Shown here one piece after another: positions 10,526 to 21,184 of a DNA stretch of 64,000 nucleotides (its first letter is position 1; every line of letters begins with the position of its first letter). Below the pieces are notes generated by a model that saw nothing but the letters and a program-made list of their open reading frames with translations, did not search any database and had not been told where the DNA came from. The position numbers and the translations under genes are program-made. Origin of the DNA: Candida dubliniensis CD36 (lineage: Eukaryota > Ascomycota > Pichiomycetes > Serinales > Debaryomycetaceae); NCBI RefSeq assembly GCF_000026945.1, contig NC_012864.1, forward strand, positions 868,001 to 932,000. The letters run 5' to 3'.

Positions 10526-11331
10526 GTTGTTTGTTGGATCTATTCTGCTATATAATAACCATGAGAAAGTCTTGATATTAAAGAAAGGAGCTATTATGGT
10601 TTATTTATATTATGAATAATTGGTTTGTGTGGGGGAAGATTTTTGATTTGTTTTTGAGTAAACAAGCTAAGTAAATAGTTTTGATTCTCAAAGGGCTCCT
10701 GGTCATTTTTGTATGGGAAAATGTAACATCAAAAAATCAGTGCAACATTAATTTGTCCGCCGTTGCAGGTAATAATCCCCCATTTTCTTTCTTTCTTTCC
10801 TTCTTTCAAATCTGTATAGGATAAGCGAAATATTAAAAGTGCTTGCAATAGACCATATTTAGTTTGCGGAGAAAGTTTTCTGCAACCTATTTGCAAAACT
10901 TTATTTGTATGATAAAAACTTGTACTTGTTTAGATTGAAATAAAAAATATATTGGTGTACATTTTGTGAAAGTACTCCTTAAAAAATTTGCAAATTGAAT
11001 TATTATTGAGGCACATGATTTACACCCTTGAATCAGTGGATTCATGCTTGACTCGTTTTTCTTTTTCTTTTTTTTCAATATTATTATTCAAACTTAGACC
11101 CCGTACTGGTATAATTCTTCTACACTCCCACTTTAATATGATCCTTACGAGAATTCTCAGTTGTTTCATGTAGATATAATATTTCCACTTTTACACGAAG
11201 TCACAATCCTTAACTTGCTGTTCTTTTTTTGAATGGAAGCAATATAATTATGAGTTGTCCTTAAGAATAACTCCAAAATATAATTAAATGAAAGAAATTA
11301 ATTTGTAATTATATATTCTTCTTAATCAACA
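10526..11331. other. Divergent intergenic region
   Basis: About 0.8 kb between the PhyH-type gene (minus) and the first DUF4336-like gene (plus). It is AT-rich with a C/T-rich stretch near 10790-10810. No supported ORF or RNA gene was seen. Confidence 0.5.
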
Positions 11332-12174
11332 ATGAGTAACGAATCATTATCAAAAGCTTCAATTAGAAAAATAAATGACAATGCTGTCACAATTAGTACC
11401 CCCTATACTGTATTCCGTATTCTTAATTTTGGTTCAAGAATGAGTTTGATTAATTTTGATGGTAACATTGTAATTTATTCTCCAATTAAGTATGATCAAG
11501 AAGTATTCGATAAGGCAATCAAAATTTTGTTTGAGAATCAAGAGAATCCACAGTATGAAGTCAAGTATGTTATTGCTGCTAATGATGAACATAATTTATG
11601 GGCTCATGTCTACAAAGAAAAATTCGGTAGTAAAATCATTGCCGGAGAAAACTGCAAGTTGAAAAACAATTGTAAAGCTGATTATATTGTTACTCCACAA
11701 ATCTATAACAAAGTCATTAAAGGATCAATGTGGCAAGAGGAGTTAAACGTTTCTGATCCATTTATGCAAAACTTGGAATTGATTGGATTGGGGAATCATG
11801 TGATTCATGACCTTGAATTGTTTGATACAACAACAAAAACATTATATGTTGGTGATTCTGTTTATAATTTAGGTGTTCCAGGTACAACTTCTGGTAATGT
11901 TATTTTGGAACAGTATTCCCCAGAATTGGGTTACGCCAAAGGTTATAATCCGCATGGATGGTTTTCATTCTTGACAAGATATTTGCAACCAGATTCTGCT
12001 GTATGTCGTTACCTTGCCAATTATGCTGCTGGGACTAAAACTGAACAAGGTAGGCAGGCAATCCAATCAGTTTATAATTGGGATTTTGACAAGTTGGTTA
12101 TGATTCATGGAAATGTAATTGAAAAAGATGGAAAAGATGCCTGGAAGAAATTATTTTCCACCTCCCTTGTTTAG
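11332..12174 (+). CDS. DUF4336-like protein (tandem copy 1)
   Basis: A 280-residue protein resembling the DUF4336 family, which has a metallo-beta-lactamase-like fold but no established function. Supporting segments are an N-terminal strand pair (AVTISTPYTVFRILNFGSRMS), the INFDGNIVIYSP segment, the AANDEHNLWAHVYKEKFG motif and a C-terminal HGNVIEKDG. A GDSVYNLG loop and the YNPHGWFSFLTRYLQPDS segment are shared with the next gene, so both belong to one family. No signal peptide or membrane segment was seen. The start is the ATG at 11332. The domain name is from memory and moderately sure; the relationship to the next gene is certain from the sequence. Confidence 0.7.
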   Translation: MSNESLSKASIRKINDNAVTISTPYTVFRILNFGSRMSLINFDGNIVIYSPIKYDQEVFDKAIKILFENQENPQYEVKYVIAANDEHNLWAHVYKEKFGSKIIAGENCKLKNNCKADYIVTPQIYNKVIKGSMWQEELNVSDPFMQNLELIGLGNHVIHDLELFDTTTKTLYVGDSVYNLGVPGTTSGNVILEQYSPELGYAKGYNPHGWFSFLTRYLQPDSAVCRYLANYAAGTKTEQGRQAIQSVYNWDFDKLVMIHGNVIEKDGKDAWKKLFSTSLV

Positions 12175-12710
12175 TTTGTTGTTTTCATGTTACGGATTTG
12201 GTATAGTTTTGATCAAGGAATTAGGCAAAAAGAGATAAATTGAAGCCCTTAACTGTTTTGGTTTCTAGTTAAGTGTAATTGGATAGCTTATATTTAATGT
12301 CTAATCCTTGATTTTGAATTATCGTGATCTTTCTTGGTTCGTAATTTTTCTCTATTCCTGGGTTTAACTGGTTTACAGTCTTCCCTTTAAAATCAAACCA
12401 TCTGGTTTCACAAATACTGAAGAAACTACAATTTAACGACCACACGTGGATGGAATGACTATTGCTTAACAACTTTTGTTTTGTTGTTTTTATGACTTGA
12501 TATAAAATTTTGCAATAACATGTGCTGCTTATAAACCGACAAATGCGGAAAAAGAAGTATTATTCCGTAAATAGTAAATACGGGTGAACTAATTTCAGTA
12601 GTGATGATGATGATGACCAGAATTTCACACGAAAATCTTATACTAATTTCTTGACATTTCGTTTGAATCTCGCTTTTTCTTCTTCTTCTTTACAATCGAC
12701 TTTACCAATC
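12175..12710. other. Spacer between the tandem DUF4336-like genes
   Basis: About 0.54 kb, AT-rich, with no supported gene. The final 60 bases are open in frame with the downstream gene but encode a Ser-rich stretch absent from its neighbour paralogue, so they are treated as 5' leader. Confidence 0.5.
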
Positions 12711-13532
12711 ATGGGTTATCCATCACCATTGAAAGTGGTCACTAAAAAGATCTCAGCAAATGTTTTAACTGTATCTTCTCCGTTTTCAATTTTGAACAAA
12801 TTGAACGTTGGTGCAAGAATGGTAATTTTCCATTATCATGGAGATATCATTATTTGGTCACCCTTGCCTTATGATAAAGAAATTTTGGAAAATGCCATTG
12901 CCCAATTAACTACTAAAGAATATACCGTAAAGTATATTTTTGTGATCAATATTGAACATAATTTATGTGCTGAAAAATATAAAGAAATTTATCCAACTGT
13001 CAAATTAATTGGACCAGAAAATACTTCAAGATGTGAAATCAGCATTCCATTAACTGAAGATAATGCATTAAAGATCATCAAGGGTACTGCAGGATGGGGG
13101 AATTTAGGAATTTCCAATAAATCCATTGTTGATAATTTTGAATTAATTTATAATAATGCTCATAAAAATAGAGAATTAGTGATTTATGAAAAAAATGATA
13201 AACTCCTTTTGTTGGCAGATATGATTATGAATTTGGGAATTCATGGAACAACCACTGGTGAATATGTATTGGAACAATATTCCCCAGAATTAGGGTTTCC
13301 TGAAGGTTTCAATCCCCATGGAGGCTGGTCATTCTTATCAAGATATCTTCAACCAAACAGTATCGTTGGTAAGTTTCTTATGAATAGATTACAAAAAACC
13401 AGACAAACACCAGAAAAGACTAAAAAAGTAATGGAATTGATCAACTCGTGGGATTATACCACCATCATTATGGTCCATGGAGATTTAATAACTAAAGAAG
13501 CAAAACAAACCCTTTCTAATGTACATTTGTAG
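12711..13532 (+). CDS. DUF4336-like protein (tandem copy 2)
   Basis: A 273-residue paralogue of the preceding gene. Shared blocks in the same order include TVSSPFSILNKLNVGARM, INIEHNLCAEKYKEIYP, LLLADMIMNLGIHGTTTGE, EQYSPELGFPEGFNPHGGW and a terminal MVHGDLITKE. The ATG at 12711 is preferred over the upstream in-frame ATG at 12651 because it gives a start that aligns with copy 1. Divergence is spread along the whole length, so the duplication is not recent. No function can be given. Confidence 0.7.
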   Translation: MGYPSPLKVVTKKISANVLTVSSPFSILNKLNVGARMVIFHYHGDIIIWSPLPYDKEILENAIAQLTTKEYTVKYIFVINIEHNLCAEKYKEIYPTVKLIGPENTSRCEISIPLTEDNALKIIKGTAGWGNLGISNKSIVDNFELIYNNAHKNRELVIYEKNDKLLLLADMIMNLGIHGTTTGEYVLEQYSPELGFPEGFNPHGGWSFLSRYLQPNSIVGKFLMNRLQKTRQTPEKTKKVMELINSWDYTTIIMVHGDLITKEAKQTLSNVHL

Positions 13533-13573
13533 AAACATTGAATAGTAGATAAATCTATAAATTATTATTTTTA

Positions 13574-14449
13574 TTATTGATGAGAAGGAACTATGACATT
13601 TGCGTTTAAATGACCAATATCATCCATCGCTTCTTGCGTGTCGTCGTCTTTGGTGTCTTTTGCTCTAGTTGAACTTGTTATTACATGTAAGTTAGTCTTT
13701 GAACGGTGTGCTTTTGTTTGATGAGTGGTGCTCTTAATCTTGGGAGAGCCCTGAGGTCAATTACAGTCTTGTCCTCTAGTTTTACAAGACAAACATTGCT
13801 TACCATCTTCAGGACATTTTTTTCTTTTATTGAACGAATGTTAGTTAGTCAATAGATTGGTTTGATTAATTCAGTTTGGTTTGATATATACGTACTTGCG
13901 TTTCCGACAATTAAGACAACCAGTTTTGCTTCGTACTTTAGATCCCAACACTATTTTAAATGTCTTGTTCTTGGAAGATTGTGGTATTTGTGGTTTGGTA
14001 TGTATGTTTGGTATTAGTGATTTATTTTGAAGAGGCATACCTCGATGGAATTGTAATTGGGTGGATTTTACGATTTCGTTTATCAAATTGTTCGTCGTTT
14101 TTTTTAGCGGATTATCAAACAGTTTGATAACCAAAAATGGTATCTTTAGCGCATTTAGAATTTCGGTAGTTTTTAGTAGAGCTTTTTAAGACAAATATTT
14201 ATCACACCAAAAACCGTTCAGAATGATACGTAAAAGAACACTGAGCAAAAAGTTATATGCTAACCAAACAGAAGTTGTATTAAATGACCTGTACGCTTGA
14301 TATTTGGACTGTACACCAAAGGATAGAATTGCAATTAAATCGAAAACTCTATCGTGGGGATCATCAACATCTCGGATAGTGACAAACAGATTTGGAAACT
14401 CGTATATGATTAACATGCATCTGATGCAAACAAGTAGTCTTACAACTAT
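13574..14449 (-). pseudogene. Decayed Zn2Cys6 transcription factor gene
   Basis: An ATG at 14038 opens a basic leader ending GCLNCRKR at 13896. A 72-base intron (13824-13895) follows, and exon 2 continues KKCPEDGKQC, then LSCKTRGQDCN. Joined, the six cysteines have exact Zn2Cys6 spacing (2-6-6-2-6), so the splice is convincing. A TGA (13757-13759) comes two codons after the last cysteine, where family members often have an aromatic residue and Pro. The frame then stays open for 60 codons (PQGSPKIK to SHQ, stop at 13574) but has no fungal transcription factor domain. Upstream in the same frame, after a TAA, about 88 codons (14186-14449) encode a hydrophobic, helical stretch like the tail of another regulator. 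It is best read as gene remnants; a short expressed 69-residue product cannot be excluded. Confidence 0.65.
13824..13895 (-). other. Predicted intron inside the zinc cluster
   Basis: The 5' splice site reads GTACGT, a branch-like GACTAACTAAC lies about 20-30 bases before the 3' end, and the 3' site is an unusual AAG. Removal restores phase and gives six residues between cysteines 2 and 3, as the family requires. Confidence 0.65.
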
Positions 14450-16800
14450 TTGGAGATCTCATCAAACACAACCATCAACTAAAGCCATTGCAAATATTGA
14501 GTCCCCAGTAGTTTTCAACTAACAGTAAGCCCTTCACGGCCAATTGTTTGATGTGAAATGTCACGTGAGGATACACACAAACAACACACGATGCAGACAA
14601 TCAATCATCATGAATATACGTTTCTAAAGTTTTGATTTTTAAACAATTCAACTCGTTTACCCCCGAAAACGGAGTCTAGACACACTAGTTATAAATCTCG
14701 TATCGTTACTTGAGATATTAGCAACAATCCTATAGTTCTTTCAGCAAGTAGGAAGCAGTAGAAGAACAAAAAGTATAAACTAGAACCACCTTGATAAGAG
14801 TTTAAAGTTGTCTGTTTCAAGTTTTAAAAGTATTCACACCAGAACACAAACGAGATTGTAACAAAATTTCGCGTCAAATAGAAAGGGAAACCAAAACAAA
14901 GGTATACCGGGGAAACTTTATTAACTATTCAGGTACATCTTCAAAATGAAACAAGACCTATAATTTTCACGGTAATAATGTTCTATACACCATAGCTCGG
15001 GAAAATAGAATTCTCCTTACAGCTAAACTTGCGCTATGTTCTTCTTCGTGTATTAAAATTTACACGAAATGATCGGTTCCTCATACAACTGATTTTGTGG
15101 AATTTTCACAGCACACACCACAGAATATATGAGGACGCTTTTCTTTGTTCCTTGGGCGACATGCTACATTTCCAGAACTTTTTTTGACGACTCCAGAAGT
15201 TACACGATCAGGATCGAATTGATGATCACCTAGGAAACGCGGTAACTGTCATTTACCATGTAACATTGAGAAACGAATATAAATGTATGTTGTAGAAACC
15301 AAGACAATATGGTACCACCAAAAAAAAAAGAATAGCAGTCATACCCTTTACATCATTAATTTAGTGGGAATAAGAAGTATAATACAGTTGTAACCTAAAT
15401 TGAATAGTTTTGAGATTTGCAAATACAATAAAAAAGAAATGTGATTTAACACCAAACTAGTTTGTTGTTGTTGTTGTTTGACGGTATTAATTGATGATGT
15501 CATCATCAAATACTAACCATTTGAACACGACTTAAATATTCAATTCTCTTTTAGGTTTGTGTTTTGTTTTTGTTTTTCATTTTTAAGTTTCAACTAAATT
15601 TTTTTTTTTTTTTTTGGGCTAAACAATTCTGTCCACCACACAAATGGATACAAAACATCAAAATGGAGAAACAATGACAGACAAAGGGGAAGAAGATTGA
15701 TTGATCAAGCAATTCATTAAAATACTTTTTACATACATTGCTTTCCTTGTCTCTTGTTCAAAATGAAGAAAACAAAAAAAAAGAATTAGAACTCGTGATT
15801 TGTATTGTTATTTAACATTTTCCAGTGTTTCATATTATTTATCGCGTTAGTTGTTACCTTGAGGTCCCGTCTGTTCACCCCCCCCCCCTCCCTGTAGTGT
15901 ATTTCGTTAAAAATTGACAAATGAAGAGTTGTAATCATGAACAGGTGGGTTCTTCACGTTACTATGAGAGAATGTTGAATCACCAACTAATTGACTCTTT
16001 TCATTAACAACTTAGAAATAGTAGCGGAAATGTTTTTTACGAATACATTATTTTAGTAGAACAGATTCTTGAAAGATTTACATTAATCAGATTCAGTAAT
16101 CTGAATTCTTGGTTGAGACTAGTAGGTAGGTTGTGAGACAATAATACAACAGAATAAAGACGATTATTCAATGACGAAAAAGAATGTTTAACCTTGGAAA
16201 CAAATATTATAAAAAGTTAAACAATTGTATATTTTTTTTGAGTACCTGAAAATTGTTGGTATAATAATAACTTTGAAGACTAATATTTGTTCTTTATTTA
16301 CTGAATTTGAAAATATGTATTGACAAAATTATTTGGTCAATTCTAGTTTAGTGTTATAGTTTGTTATATTTTTTTCACTTGTCATGTTTCAACTATATTG
16401 TGTTTCCCCCTCAAGGTACATCAAGACACAAAAAAAAAGGTACCACGACACACACACACCCTCCATCTCATATTGTTGTTGTTGTTATTATTATTGTTTT
16501 TGTAACTATTTTCTTAACATTCCACTAACAACAATTACTTTCAGGGGAAACACAAAATAATCGTCGTTTCAAAAAAAAATTGTATTTCTTACCATTTTGT
16601 TGAGCTTTTCATATAAAAGTAACTAAAATTCTCTCAATTCTGAAAATACCATGTAAAATATTTATTTAAACCTATTTACATTTATTTGAGAAAGCTTTCT
16701 TTTATTATCAACGTATCTACTTGGTATACACACTAAGATTTCATTAATCCCTCATCCACTTACAAAAAAACATATACATCTATACATAAAAACAACAACA
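14450..16800. other. 2.35 kb gene-free region
   Basis: No supported gene. It contains a GTCACGTG element (14560-14567, Cbf1-type), a C run (about 15877-15888) and several T and CA-rich tracts. The part around 14600-15300 is less repetitive than the rest and could hide an old LTR relic, but no matching ends were found. The 3' part is upstream of the Ser-rich gene at 16801 and has a TATAAAAG element near 16613. Confidence 0.45.
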
Positions 16801-17223
16801 ATGTCCAGTTCATCGTCTGCCTTACCATCTGAATTAGTTTTAGATGCAACAGCTAGCACAACCGCCACTGTCACACCTTCTTTAACTGATTTACAACTTG
16901 CCACTGGTATTCGTGCTGAAAAAAACAGTCAAGCTACTATTGCTAGTGATTCTGTCCAAACAATATCTGCATCGGTAACTTCTCAATTAGTATATGCAAG
17001 TGTATCTTCCCAATTAACAAATGCCATAGGCTCATTCACAGCTAGCTCCGATGTAAAAGCATTGACACTCTCTTCAGCATCATCTTCATCTAAAAGTTCC
17101 GGTTCGTCAAATGCTTCAGCCAGTGTTAATTCCAATTCAGGAAATTCCATTGATTTGAAAAAAATCAAATACGGAATAATATTGTCGAGTATTACTGTGT
17201 TGTCGTTTGTGTGTTCATTCTAA
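16801..17223 (+). CDS. Ser/Ala-rich protein with GPI-like hydrophobic tail
   Basis: A 140-residue protein, very rich in Ser, Thr and Ala, ending in a hydrophobic segment (GIILSSITVLSFVCSF) after a small-residue spacer (SNASASVNSNSGNS). This is the layout of a fungal GPI-anchored wall protein, but the N-terminus (MSSSSSALPSEL) is not a signal peptide. Either the signal sequence lies in an unrecognised upstream exon, the gene is a truncated member of an adhesin-like family, or the protein is tail-anchored. The ATG follows an ACAACAACA leader and a TATA-like element about 190 bases upstream. No known family was recognised. Confidence 0.6.
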   Translation: MSSSSSALPSELVLDATASTTATVTPSLTDLQLATGIRAEKNSQATIASDSVQTISASVTSQLVYASVSSQLTNAIGSFTASSDVKALTLSSASSSSKSSGSSNASASVNSNSGNSIDLKKIKYGIILSSITVLSFVCSF

Positions 17224-17901
17224 AATTGACAAGTTAATTTCAAATTGTTCCTATACTTTCAGCATTCAAATCTAAAACTATCCGAAAACAAACTAACAGA
17301 AGATTGTCCTTTTTTCAATTCTTTTTTGGTTTATTTTTACCATATCAAATCATAAGTTGAAATACATTTCAACTTATCCAGGCTACACTTGTTGTGATAT
17401 GCTTTTTTCTCTCCTTTATATTTTAATTCATTCAAGATAATTATTAATTAATTTCCAACTTCAAAGTCCATCCAAGTTATCAGAAAATTTTTATAATGTA
17501 ACTTTTAAATTTTCATAGAAACCTATATGTACTAATTTTAATAAACACAAGAATTACCTTTCAAAACCAAATACCTTTGCTACTTCTTTTAGTTGATAAC
17601 GAATATTATCATCAAATATTATAGTCCAATCTGAACTTAAACAGTCGTACATCCAAGTTTGAGGTTACTTGGTGCATACTCGAAATTGTTGACCCGATGG
17701 ATTTAATTTTCCTGCATAGTGGGGTTTTGCGTTTATTGAAAATTGCCCACTCACACCCCAATACCACCGACAACATTTGATGAACCTATAAAACCCTAGC
17801 TTGTCCATATTTATATACAAAATTCATATATTAACTTCAATGCAGGATATGTAGTATCTATAAAATTTGACGTTGTTCATTTTGGGACTCAGCTTCTCAT
17901 T
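17224..17901. other. Convergent intergenic region
   Basis: About 0.68 kb between the 3' ends of the Ser-rich gene and MTR10. A 13-base inverted pair (AAGTTGAAATACA / TTTCAACTT) near 17355-17375 could form a hairpin in the 3' region. No gene was seen. Confidence 0.45.
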
Positions 17902-20778
17902 TCAAAATTCTGATCTAGGAGTTACATTTCTTCTTGAATACCAATTTATAAAATCTCTCAATGCTGATCTAACTCTTCTGTTGTCTTTATTAGGTAAGGC
18001 CACTTTCACTGTATTTAATAATCTACCAGTTTCCTTTTCATTGACATTCGGTAAAGCCTCAACCACTTGTTTAAGCCAACCTAAGGCAATATCGTTATTA
18101 GGAACCACAATTAATATTTTCAATATCAAATCATTGGCATCCTGTTGAATATCATTGTGGAACTTGAAAAGAATACCATTCAAAGTAACACGCAATAATT
18201 CTCCTCCTTGATTGTCAATCAATAAAAACTGTTGTACAGCCTCCCTCAAAGATGTTGTGTCACCCATATCAAATAATGAAATTGGTGGATGTGGTAACCC
18301 CCAAGAAATCAAATCTATCATAAAATGAATACATGATATTATTGGTTCAAATTCATTAACATACGATAATGTCAAGTCGACAACTTTGAAAATATTCTTT
18401 AAAATATCAAACTTTGGAATCAATTGGAATGGATAAAACATTAATAAATCATTGATCATATGGAAAAAGTCTTCAATGACATCGGGAATTTGTTTCAATT
18501 GTTGTTCATTTTTGGAAAATAATAAATCAAACACAGTCAAAGACTGTTGTAATCCAAATTCATATACGGCATTTTTAATGGCTTCTGTGGAATACTCATC
18601 ACCAAACTCTCTAATCAAAACCCCGGTGACCCAAATGTAACACCCAAATTGAGTAGATTGTAATCCTTGATGCAAAAGATTAGCTAAATCTGGTAAAATA
18701 CCACTCAAGAATAACCCAAAAGATTTAATGGCATTTTTCAACAATTTCATACATCTTTCACTAACAATAACAGAAGATCCAAATTTGCTTAAAATCTGAG
18801 TGGTCAATGGCCAAATTTTATCAACAAATAAATCAGCAACTGGATACTTTGGCTTTTCCCAATCAGAATCAGGACATTTTAAAACTTCAATAAATATACT
18901 GATAACTTCAATCTGATCAGCAATCAATTTGTTTATTTCATCAGTTGCAGTCTCTGTCAAAACCTTAGTCAAATAATTCATTGTTGGTTCAATGAACATC
19001 TCTGTGGTCTTGTACAAGTTCGCTTCAGGAACTTTAGCAATAACATGAGCTAAACCATCAGCTAATTCATAATTTGATTCCAAATCCATTTGATCTTTCA
19101 CTTGTCCGTACAACATGTATAATTGCTCCAAATAATTGACAAGCAATGCAGAACAATCTTGGCAGAAATACATCAATGCATGAGATGTGGCCATAATAAT
19201 ATCGTTATTCTTATCAGCCACTTCAAACCCTTTGGTAATGTAATTCAATTGTGGTTCCAAAAATTCAGGATGCTTGGATGTCCATTCAGTGTATCTGCCT
19301 AAAACTAAAGTAGCCGCATATCTAATTTTTGGATGTTCTGGCAATTGAACCAAATAAGACATAATTGTAGGCAAAATGGTTTTTTCTTTCAATGGAACTT
19401 CTTTGGCCATGGTTCTCATTGAAAATAAAGGTGCTTCCAAATATTGCCATTGCCCCTGAGAATTGGAAATTATATTTTGAATTTGTTCAAATGGTACTTG
19501 TAATGCCTTGGTGGCTCCAGCAACTGCACAACAATCTTTCAACACATCACCCATTTCGTATCTAAACTCTTTGAATTTATCTTCTTGTTCTTTGTCACCG
19601 TTAAACAAATCATTATCATTACTGCTTATTGGATACGTCAAATGTTTAATGATCACCGTGATTAATTGTAAATAAATATCACTGAATTCAACTTTGGACT
19701 CTTGGAATTTAGGCAATGTGATCAATTGTTTCAATTGATACCAAAATTGGAAAGTATATTTGACAATATCCAAATCTTCCTCGTATTTTGTGCATTCTAA
19801 GATAATCAATACTAAAGGCTTAAAATGGGCCGGGTTCTTGCCAATCAAGACGTGCCATGACTCACCACACTCAACGTATAATCTAGTTAAACCATCCATA
19901 TAATCTGGATCCTCCAATTTTTCGGGCGTATTTTCATGCATATATTTGTTTAATTGTAAAACCTGCTGATACAAGGCATCAATGATTTCATAATTATCGA
20001 TATCTCTAGTCTCACGAATGATGGTGACTAAACATTCAATAGCCTTTTCAAATGTTTGATCATTGGATAAACTTTGAAATACTAAAGAAACCAAAGAGTT
20101 TACTTGCAAAACTTGTTCCACAGCACATTCTTTAATCCAACCATTTAGACAATCTAAAATGGAGGAATTTAAAGATGCATTGTTACTGGTATTTGATTCT
20201 GTCAAATTTTTCAAAATCATCATAACTTGTTCAACATTATCAGAAATCAATTCTTGAGTTCTTTGATTAAATTCGGAATCAGTTAAATTGGTCTTTTTCA
20301 CGTCTGATAATTCTTCAGGTAAGATCTTTAAAAACTCTAGTAAAACAGGTAATAAAGTTTCCAGTGACGACAATTTATTAATAATTTCTGAAAGTGCATT
20401 TCTCCAAGATAAATATTGTAATGCAAAATGAGATAATGCAATGGATAATTGGGTACGGATCAATTTTTGATTTGGGGCAGTGTATTTACCTAATATATCC
20501 AATAATGAGTTTTTCAAATTTTCAAAATTCGATTCGGGAAACTGTGCTGATAGATCATAAATGATTTTCGATCGTAATGTTTGGGCAGCAAATACTTTCA
20601 ATTGAATATTTGCATTGTCATCATCATTATTTAAGATTTGATGAACTATATCCCATGCTTGTTGTGACTTTTGGAATTCTTCCAAATAATGGGTCGCCGT
20701 CATTTTTTCCTGTTGGGGAACATTGGAATACATTGTCACCAATGCTGAATTTAATTGTGCTATAGTACCAGAAGACAT
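17902..20778 (-). CDS. MTR10: Importin-beta family nuclear import receptor Mtr10
   Basis: A 958-residue HEAT-repeat karyopherin of the transportin-SR branch; yeast Mtr10 (about 970 residues) imports SR-like mRNA-binding proteins such as Npl3 and takes part in tRNA retrograde import. The N-terminus (KMTATHYLEEFQKSQQAW) and the exportin-1/importin-beta-like region (IQLKVFAAQTLRSKIIYDL, about 60-80) are diagnostic. HEAT-like helical pairs continue to the C-terminal NRRVRSALRDFINWYSRRN. No membrane segment was seen, and it should shuttle between cytoplasm and nucleus. The start is the ATG at 20778; the gene is uninterrupted. Its 5' end faces the 3' end of the formate-dehydrogenase-type gene. Confidence 0.9.
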   Translation of the reverse strand: MSSGTIAQLNSALVTMYSNVPQQEKMTATHYLEEFQKSQQAWDIVHQILNNDDDNANIQLKVFAAQTLRSKIIYDLSAQFPESNFENLKNSLLDILGKYTAPNQKLIRTQLSIALSHFALQYLSWRNALSEIINKLSSLETLLPVLLEFLKILPEELSDVKKTNLTDSEFNQRTQELISDNVEQVMMILKNLTESNTSNNASLNSSILDCLNGWIKECAVEQVLQVNSLVSLVFQSLSNDQTFEKAIECLVTIIRETRDIDNYEIIDALYQQVLQLNKYMHENTPEKLEDPDYMDGLTRLYVECGESWHVLIGKNPAHFKPLVLIILECTKYEEDLDIVKYTFQFWYQLKQLITLPKFQESKVEFSDIYLQLITVIIKHLTYPISSNDNDLFNGDKEQEDKFKEFRYEMGDVLKDCCAVAGATKALQVPFEQIQNIISNSQGQWQYLEAPLFSMRTMAKEVPLKEKTILPTIMSYLVQLPEHPKIRYAATLVLGRYTEWTSKHPEFLEPQLNYITKGFEVADKNNDIIMATSHALMYFCQDCSALLVNYLEQLYMLYGQVKDQMDLESNYELADGLAHVIAKVPEANLYKTTEMFIEPTMNYLTKVLTETATDEINKLIADQIEVISIFIEVLKCPDSDWEKPKYPVADLFVDKIWPLTTQILSKFGSSVIVSERCMKLLKNAIKSFGLFLSGILPDLANLLHQGLQSTQFGCYIWVTGVLIREFGDEYSTEAIKNAVYEFGLQQSLTVFDLLFSKNEQQLKQIPDVIEDFFHMINDLLMFYPFQLIPKFDILKNIFKVVDLTLSYVNEFEPIISCIHFMIDLISWGLPHPPISLFDMGDTTSLREAVQQFLLIDNQGGELLRVTLNGILFKFHNDIQQDANDLILKILIVVPNNDIALGWLKQVVEALPNVNEKETGRLLNTVKVALPNKDNRRVRSALRDFINWYSRRNVTPRSEF

Positions 20779-21184
20779 GATGTTGATAATGTTCGTAATA
20801 GTAATAATGCTGTTATGGAGATATTCTTGTCTACCTTCTCGTAATCAGGGGTTTAAAAAGAAATCGAATCCACCCTTATTTATGGGAAAAAAATTTTTTT
20901 TTTTTCTACTCTATGGAAATCGGTATAAACTAATTCTCTTACACAACTAATCTGATTGTGGCCAATACACGACTGTGTTGATATTATTACGATTGGTAGC
21001 CTGGTAATTTTTACTTCTTGACCATGTATTGCTGATTCCTCTAAATTCAGAGGGAGTTGTTCTTACACATATTCTGTTGTTGAATAATATATGAATATTT
21101 ATTTAAAAGCAAAAAAATACAAATGAATAACACTATGAGTTGGATAGCAGAACTACTTACACACACAAAGATTTTTGAGGTTGT
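20779..21184. other. MTR10 upstream region
   Basis: About 0.4 kb between two minus-strand genes. It holds a short T tract near 20887 that may help open the MTR10 promoter, and the terminator of the next gene. No other feature was seen. Confidence 0.5.
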
